10,524 nucleotides of DNA, from contig JALTGF010000110.1 of assembly GCA_027077325.1 (NCBI GenBank), forward strand, positions 1 through 10,524, written 5' to 3'. The notes under the pieces were generated by a model that saw only the letters and a program-made list of their open reading frames with translations, searched no databases and was not told where the DNA came from. The DNA is from an archaeon. Lineage in GTDB: Archaea; Undinarchaeota; Undinarchaeia; Undinarchaeales; JALTGF01. Numbering within the stretch: the stretch's first letter is position 1; each line of letters opens with the position of its first letter. This document shows, piece by piece, positions 6,562 to 10,524 of the stretch. The translations under genes and the position numbers were made by a program.

Positions 6562-7131
6562 CTAACAGTTCATTGTCTCGTTTATTAGCAGGATGGCAAT
6601 TTTGCACGTGGCGGCATCTAAATCATACTGGTTTTTTGCATAAACAATTATTTGAGGCCCGTTTACATCTATCTCTGTTTTGGTTTGGTTTGGCCTGAGC
6701 CAAATTATTGGCGCTTGGTACGTCGCATTTTGGATGCTCATAACTGCTGCATTTGGCTGGTCCGGCCATTTTTGAGTGTACACTATGTCCGGGCTTATTC
6801 CAGTAACTGACTTGAGAGAACTAAATGTTTTATAGATTTCATAGGCAGATGAACCAACCGCTGCGGTCCCATTTGGATTAACAAGGATGAATGCTAAATT
6901 TGCAGTTGGGCTTGTCAGAGTATCTGCAAGAATTTTTTCATTTGGAACAACCTTAACAGCCAAACAGTCTGTGATATTTGCGCGGAACGGCACCGCCTGG
7001 TGGGCGCATACAAACACATTTCCAACCGGGGCTTTTGGAGGGCGATGGACTGCCAAATAGCCCCCACCAAATGCCAGCAAGAGCAAGAGAGCTATGATTA
7101 GGATATTTGATTTACTAATGTTAAGTTTCAT
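6562..7131 (-). CDS. Exported or membrane-anchored protein with four Cys, function unknown
   Basis: I do not recognise this 189-residue protein. The N-terminus has Lys residues and then a hydrophobic helix (about 10-28, ending GGGYLAVH) without a clear cleavage site, so it is probably a signal anchor with the rest outside the cell. The outer part has exactly four Cys (42, 56, 176 and 189). The last is the final residue, suggesting two disulfides that may tie the two ends of the domain together. Four or five N-x-S/T sequons are present. I see no catalytic motif; alternation of short beta-like and helical stretches suggests one compact domain. It is the first gene of an apparent operon with trm5 and a surface protein, and has its own TATA box. 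Confidence 0.72.
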   Translation of the reverse strand: MKLNISKSNILIIALLLLLAFGGGYLAVHRPPKAPVGNVFVCAHQAVPFRANITDCLAVKVVPNEKILADTLTSPTANLAFILVNPNGTAAVGSSAYEIYKTFSSLKSVTGISPDIVYTQKWPDQPNAAVMSIQNATYQAPIIWLRPNQTKTEIDVNGPQIIVYAKNQYDLDAATCKIAILLINETMNC

Positions 7132-7153
7132 AATTGAAATAGTAATTTACAGG

Positions 7154-7161
7154 TATTTATT
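7154..7161 (-). promoter_or_regulatory. TATA box for the 4-Cys protein / trm5 operon
   Basis: The minus strand reads TTTTAATAAATACC. AATAAATA (7161-7154) lies centred about 26 nt before the ATG at 7131, the distance expected for a leaderless archaeal transcript. It sits just beyond the S-layer terminator, so this operon is likely transcribed independently of the S-layer gene. Confidence 0.5.
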
Positions 7162-7182
7162 AAAATTTGGTTTTTAAAGTGT

Positions 7183-7239
7183 AAAAAAAAGTTTGGAAAA
7201 GAAGGGGTGCTTTCCCCTTCTTCCAAAAAAGGTTTTTGG
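7183..7239 (-). terminator. Terminator region of the S-layer gene: hairpins plus U-tract
   Basis: Downstream of the S-layer stop on the minus strand comes CCAAAAA/TTTTTGG (7233-7239 with 7223-7229, loop of 3). Next is a 9-bp stem CCCCTTCTT/AAGAAGGGG (7214-7222 with 7199-7207, loop of 6), extendable by GG/CC across a two-base bulge. Then comes an eight-T run (plus-strand A-run 7183-7190). The first and second hairpins share 7223-7224 only if the extension forms. Archaeal termination mainly needs the U-tract; the stem may protect the 3' end of an abundant mRNA. Confidence 0.7.
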
Positions 7240-7241
7240 CC

Positions 7242-9479
7242 TTATACCATGTATGCGGTCTTTCCTGTAAGGTCTGATGCATGGTCATCAAAGTGTGCCA
7301 GTATGTTTCCTGCCTTGTTGGTTCCTGCTCTGTCTGAACCAGCAACGACTATTGCATACTTTCCGGTTCCCCATGCGTCGTCAACAAGCTCGATCACACC
7401 TGCACCTGCAGCTGCGACATCTGCATTGCTGCCTGGGCTGCCTATTGTCTTCTCGAGTTTGCCCTCGGTCTGTAATTTGTTAACCAGTGTGTTAACAGCT
7501 GGCCCACCAATTAAGACCAAGTTGTAGGCTGCTTCGTCAGCGGATGTCACATCAGTGTCTAACTTTGCGATGGTGCTTGGTAGTGTGACTGGCTTTTGAC
7601 CAGATACAGTACCTTCAACCTTGATTTTTGTTCCGCCAATAGTTACAGTTTCTCCTGGGCTTACAGTCTTTGCTTCGCCTGTGCCAGAGGATTCTGAACC
7701 GAACAAGATCTCACCATATGTCCTGCCTTCTGGTGCTTTTAAGGTTATTCCATATGGACCGACTGAACTTACATAGATTCCATATTTGGTGTAGTAATCT
7801 CTTGTTGCAGTTGTGTAGTCAGAAGTTCTTGCAATCCAGCTTGAACTTGTGTTAAATCCGTCGTAGTCAACATATGAAGTTTGTTTTGTCACTGTTCCAT
7901 TCTTGTACTGGAATTTCTGCCCATGTTGCTGTATGTGTAGTACTTTGTTTGTTCCAGGCTCTGTTATGTTAAGCATTCCACCATTAGTTCCATTTGTAGT
8001 GTAGCTCAAGGTTAAACTGTCTGAGGTGGTTAACTTAATTGCAGGGCTGGTTATTGGTTCATATGTAGTTGTAGTTCCAGTTGTGTTCTTGTATATGAAT
8101 GCATCGTTTGCACCGGCAGTTAGGTTTACCCAGATTGTGTTGTCTGTCCTAGTTGAACCACCAACTGTGAACTGTATGTAGTCCCCAGAGGTTGTTTCAA
8201 TTTTTGTTAGGTTTGAGTTTTTGAATGAATCTGGTCTTATGTCAATTGGCTTGTATGTTACTGGGCTTCCATATTGGTCGGTTAATCCATTGAATTTCAA
8301 TGAGAATAACCCATTTGGTGCGGAAATTGAATCTCCAATCTTTAAGACTGGGTAATCTCCACCAATGCTCTCGTATGATTGAGACTCAGTGACGTACAGT
8401 GCCTGTAACCTAACCTTATCTGATGGAACTTTTCTGATAGTCCAAGTTGTTTCTGTTCCATCCCCTTTCTTTAGGTTGGCGTCATTTTCGAGTTTTAGTA
8501 CACCAGCACCTACAACCATCTGTGCTTCCCCTTCATTTGTTCCGATTGTTGTAACAACTGCGTTCTTTACATATACTTCAACTCCTGCGATTGTCTCTGT
8601 GCTACCAGAGGTCACATATTTTGTTTCGGTTGTTCCGCCATTTGTAACGGTTACCTTTGCTTTGTAGGAACCAGATGTACCTGCAGAGTAAATTCCTCCA
8701 AGAGTTACATCAACGCCATTGATAGTTGTTGTTGGGTTTGAAGTTGTCAAAACAACTTCTGAGTCAACAGAACCAAGCTTTACAATGTCGTTTGATACTG
8801 AAATTACGGTGTACTGCTTACCCATAAACCAGATCTTCTTGCCTTTTATGTCACTGTTTGATATAGCACCTGAATCAATTTTGAAGGTGTAGTTCATTGA
8901 GTTTCTTCCTACTTTTAGGAAGATATCATCGTATTGGTCAGCAGCGTTTGTTTCAAGAGTATCTCTTGTGACATTTAATTTGTTAAGATACAATGCAACT
9001 TCTTCATGCCAATTGTACTCAGTACCATTTACATAAATTGGTCCATTGTCCTTGTAGCTGTGTAAGAAGTCAACTACGCCGTCACCAGATGCATATCCGG
9101 AAGGACCGATTACCTCTTTGTTAGTACTGCTAGAGAATTCGTATGCATTGTTACCAGTGTCATCAAGTGCAATGTGTCTCTTTACACCTTTAACAGTAGT
9201 TTCTAAAGGTGTCAAAGTAATTTGTCCAGTACCTGAAGATGATCCAGATACTTGTTGGTTTCCGAGCCATGCAGTCATTCCCATTGCAGTAATAACATCT
9301 GCAGTTGCTGCATTTGCTCCGACTACATACATACCTGTGACTGAGCCATCAGACGCAATCATAAGGTTTTTGTAGTCGCCAAGGGTTTTTGTTTGTGCCA
9401 AAGCTGCTCCAGCTAAAGTAGCGCCAATCATTACTGCACTACCAAGAGCTGCTCCGACTTTTTTCCATAATCCTTGCAT
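7242..9479 (-). CDS. S-layer protein, methanococcal (MJ) type
   Basis: Main candidate for the cell-surface lattice protein. The 745 residues start with a Sec-type signal peptide, with cleavage expected after ALA-28. A region resembling the methanococcal S-layer N-terminal domain follows (DYKNLMIASDGSVTGMYVVG, then ANAATADVITAMG), and the end resembles the matching C-terminal domain (NLVLIGGPAVNTLVNKL; KYAIVVAGSDRAGTNKAG; final TAYMV). The middle is Thr/Gly/Ser-rich beta-type sequence. A recurring hairpin-like motif occurs near residues 250 (TTTINGVDVTLGG), 298 (STETIAGVEVYVK) and 610 (GETVTIGGTKIKV). About ten N-x-S/T sequons are present. No Cys occurs and there is no C-terminal TM helix, so it is held in the lattice non-covalently. 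It stands alone with a strong promoter, long leader, strong Shine-Dalgarno and terminator, as expected for a very abundant protein. Confidence 0.88.
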   Translation of the reverse strand: MQGLWKKVGAALGSAVMIGATLAGAALAQTKTLGDYKNLMIASDGSVTGMYVVGANAATADVITAMGMTAWLGNQQVSGSSSGTGQITLTPLETTVKGVKRHIALDDTGNNAYEFSSSTNKEVIGPSGYASGDGVVDFLHSYKDNGPIYVNGTEYNWHEEVALYLNKLNVTRDTLETNAADQYDDIFLKVGRNSMNYTFKIDSGAISNSDIKGKKIWFMGKQYTVISVSNDIVKLGSVDSEVVLTTSNPTTTINGVDVTLGGIYSAGTSGSYKAKVTVTNGGTTETKYVTSGSTETIAGVEVYVKNAVVTTIGTNEGEAQMVVGAGVLKLENDANLKKGDGTETTWTIRKVPSDKVRLQALYVTESQSYESIGGDYPVLKIGDSISAPNGLFSLKFNGLTDQYGSPVTYKPIDIRPDSFKNSNLTKIETTSGDYIQFTVGGSTRTDNTIWVNLTAGANDAFIYKNTTGTTTTYEPITSPAIKLTTSDSLTLSYTTNGTNGGMLNITEPGTNKVLHIQQHGQKFQYKNGTVTKQTSYVDYDGFNTSSSWIARTSDYTTATRDYYTKYGIYVSSVGPYGITLKAPEGRTYGEILFGSESSGTGEAKTVSPGETVTIGGTKIKVEGTVSGQKPVTLPSTIAKLDTDVTSADEAAYNLVLIGGPAVNTLVNKLQTEGKLEKTIGSPGSNADVAAAGAGVIELVDDAWGTGKYAIVVAGSDRAGTNKAGNILAHFDDHASDLTGKTAYMV

Positions 9480-9487
9480 TTCTTTTT

Positions 9488-9493
9488 TCCTCC
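9488..9493 (-). promoter_or_regulatory. Strong Shine-Dalgarno of the S-layer gene
   Basis: The minus strand reads AAAGGAGGAAAAAAGAAATG. GGAGGA (9493-9488) is the strongest ribosome-binding match in the window, 8-9 nt before the ATG at 9479, and it fixes that start. Confidence 0.82.
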
Positions 9494-9577
9494 TTTTTGT
9501 TTTTTATTGAGTTTTTTGTTGTTTTAAAACAAAAAACATAAAACAACAGTTCAACTCACTAAAATACCCTATATAAA
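9494..9577 (-). promoter_or_regulatory. S-layer promoter and about 70-nt leader with alternative hairpins
   Basis: A consensus box A, TTTATATA (9577-9570), is preceded by a purine-rich AGAAAGA that could serve as BRE. It predicts transcription starting near 9548, about 69 nt before the ATG. The leader holds two mutually exclusive inverted repeats: TGTTGTTTT/AAAACAACA (9517-9525 with 9540-9548) and GTTTTTTG/CAAAAAAC (9511-9518 with 9530-9537). The first would close the predicted 5' end of the mRNA. Stems are A-U rich, so stability is uncertain. The remaining gap up to 9650 holds only the preceding gene's weak terminator. Confidence 0.65.
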
Positions 9578-9619
9578 TCTTTCTATTGTTGTTACTAATA
9601 GTGTTTTTAGCAAATTAAA

Positions 9620-9634
9620 GGCCAAAAAAGGCTT
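9620..9634 (-). terminator. Weak hairpin/U-tract terminator after the 148-residue protein
   Basis: On the minus strand, AAGCC TTTTTT GGCCTT lies just after the stop at 9651. The six-T run (plus-strand A-run 9624-9629) is a plausible archaeal U-tract terminator. The flanking bases could pair for 4-5 bp with one G-U, placing the run in the loop rather than after the stem. Support is modest. Confidence 0.4.
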
Positions 9635-9650
9635 ATTTTATGGTATTATT

Positions 9651-10097
9651 TTATTTTTCTGCCTCTTTTTGTTCTAACTGCTTTAATTTCCCTCGTTGGA
9701 TGAAAACTGCGTGTGAAAGGGAAGTTACAATATGAGCAATATCAACAAGCAAGTTTTGTGCCTCCCCGATTGGGATTTTAACCTCTTTCTTTGGCTCGAA
9801 AATTTCAACATAGGATGGAGAGTACAAAAGGGCAATTCGCGTCATAATCCCAAAGTCATGGGCTAGAAAGTCAAGATCAACTGAGTAAGAGTAAAAATTG
9901 TCCCGAATTTCACTGATTTCTGAATATTTTTCTTCAACAATCTCAACGCCACGCTCCTTTTTGAGCTTGCCAACTAGGTCTTCGAGGGCTTTTTTCACAT
10001 ATTTTTTGTCATTTCCCTGGACTTCTATGGTTATGGTTGCATGAATCCACTTGCCTTCTTCTATTTTTGAGTATTGCTTTTCAGTTAGTTGTGCCAT
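9651..10097 (-). CDS. Unrecognised 148-residue cytosolic protein, alpha/beta
   Basis: I do not recognise the family. There is no signal peptide or membrane helix. After a charged start, a beta strand (WIHATITIEV, about 17-26) leads to a Lys/Glu-rich helix (YVKKALEDLVGKLKKE, about 33-48), a second strand (GVEIVEEKYSE) and a further mixed region. This beta-alpha-beta order suggests a ferredoxin-like fold, though that is a guess. Residues 108-132 (IPIGEAQNLLVDIAHIVTSLSHAVF) look like an amphipathic helix pair, and the tail KLKQLEQKEAEK is charged, possibly coiled coil. The ATG lies 17 nt inside the end of the preceding secreted-protein gene, and a TATA-like element (10121-10130) offers an internal promoter. 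No Cys, so metal binding by Cys is ruled out. Confidence 0.72.
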   Translation of the reverse strand: MAQLTEKQYSKIEEGKWIHATITIEVQGNDKKYVKKALEDLVGKLKKERGVEIVEEKYSEISEIRDNFYSYSVDLDFLAHDFGIMTRIALLYSPSYVEIFEPKKEVKIPIGEAQNLLVDIAHIVTSLSHAVFIQRGKLKQLEQKEAEK

Positions 10098-10524
10098 TAT
10101 CAGTTAAGTATACTTTGATACTTTTTATATTATTCTCTTTGTTTGAATCTTTATTAAAGTTTGAGTAGTTTAAAATTCCAAAAGTTATATTGTAAGCACC
10201 AGGTTCCTTTTGCGTCCATTGAGAAGTTATTGTCTTTGACCTTGTTATTGTTTTGTTATAAGGACCATAATATCTTGTCTTGTTTCCAACCGTGCCGCGC
10301 AGGTAAAGTTTTGATTCCTTGAAGTCGCCGTAATTTTTTACTTTGACTTTTATGATTAACTTGAGAGGATTTTCAGTGTCATTCTTTGTGTAAATTTTTT
10401 CAATCCCAAGGTCATGGTTTTCTGTCAGTTCAATTGACTCGTTTTTGTTTGTTTCGTTCGTTGAGTTTAAGGATGTAGAAATGTTGCTTTTGATTGTGGC
10501 ATTTTTAGAGTCATTAAAAAAATC
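10081..10524 (-). CDS. Secreted CARDB-like, sequon-rich protein, C-terminal part (cut by the window edge)
   Basis: The minus strand reads open for 147 codons from the right edge to a TGA at 10081-10083; the start is outside the window. The first 35 or so residues are Asn/Ser/Thr-rich with many N-x-S/T sequons (NDS, NAT, NIS, NST, NET, NES), a linker type. Then comes one domain with the CARDB pattern: HDLGIEKIYTKND, LKLIIKVKVKNYGDFKES, a Trp before EPGAYNITFGI, and the closing KENNIKSIKVYLTDN. CARDB is an Ig-like beta sandwich common in archaeal surface proteins. It ends soon after this domain with no C-terminal TM helix, so any anchor must lie upstream. Its end overlaps the next gene's start by 17 nt, so the pair is probably co-transcribed. 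Confidence 0.78.
   Translation of the reverse strand, partial: DFFNDSKNATIKSNISTSLNSTNETNKNESIELTENHDLGIEKIYTKNDTENPLKLIIKVKVKNYGDFKESKLYLRGTVGNKTRYYGPYNKTITRSKTITSQWTQKEPGAYNITFGILNYSNFNKDSNKENNIKSIKVYLTDNGTTN
10121..10130 (-). promoter_or_regulatory. Possible internal TATA box for the 148-residue protein
   Basis: The minus strand reads ATATAAAAAG at 10130-10121, centred about 28 nt before the ATG at 10097. The spacing suits a leaderless transcript, but the element lies inside the upstream coding sequence (encoding NNIKS), so it may be coincidental. Confidence 0.35.

Noticed and set aside
7160..7345. Minus-strand 61-residue frame spanning the S-layer 3' end and terminator
   Set aside because: It overlaps the S-layer coding end in another frame and runs through the terminator hairpin; no start signal.
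7207..9375. Several open frames on the plus strand opposite the S-layer gene (for example 7207-7527, 8389-8667, 9118-9375)
   Set aside because: They mirror a long, well-supported S-layer gene, have low-complexity or biased composition, and no promoter or ribosome-binding site. They are shadows.
9480..9650. S-layer leader as a metabolite riboswitch or small RNA gene
   Set aside because: The stems are short and A-U rich with no recognisable riboswitch core; promoter, leader and terminator explain the region.
1..10524. CRISPR arrays, insertion sequences, tRNA or rRNA genes
   Set aside because: No regularly spaced repeats, transposase motifs, terminal inverted repeats or cloverleaf-like segments were seen; gaps between genes are all below 175 nt.

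Overview
The window is archaeal. It encodes archaeal FEN-1, CDP-archaeol synthase (CarS), a tetraether-synthase type radical SAM enzyme (Tes, MJ0619 family), an archaeal Trm5 and a methanococcal-type S-layer protein. Promoters are TATA boxes of the form TTTATATA, and several sit 20-32 nt before the start codon, which fits leaderless or short-leader transcripts. The DNA is AT-rich and genes are packed with 0-2 nt gaps or short overlaps. The lineage cannot be fixed from this stretch. The gene set would fit a methanogen-related euryarchaeon or a DPANN archaeon that makes its own lipids. I saw no mobile element, CRISPR array, tRNA or rRNA.

Layout. 1-1162 (-): FEN-1 followed after 1 nt by the start of a DUF371-like gene cut by the left edge. 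1214-1549 (+): a small integral membrane protein, divergent from FEN-1 around a palindromic TATA box. 1542-4147: a lipid cluster, with tes on the minus strand divergent from a winged-helix regulator and carS on the plus strand. The regulator stop codon directly abuts the carS start. The 71-nt tes/regulator gap holds a palindromic TATA box and a 7-1-7 inverted repeat that could be an operator. 4148-7131 (-): an apparent operon of a secreted 4-Cys protein, trm5, and a sequon-rich surface protein with a C-terminal membrane anchor. 7242-9479 (-): a 745-residue S-layer protein with its own promoter, a long structured leader, a strong Shine-Dalgarno and a hairpin/U-tract terminator. 9651-10524 (-): an unrecognised 148-residue cytosolic protein whose start overlaps the end of a secreted CARDB-like protein cut by the right edge.

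The genes mostly concern the cell envelope: membrane lipid synthesis (CarS early, Tes late), the S-layer, and three further exported proteins, two of them rich in N-glycosylation sequons. They are interleaved with housekeeping genes (FEN-1, Trm5). The most interesting arrangement is the regulator placed between two lipid genes, as a candidate local controller of tetraether versus diether lipid.
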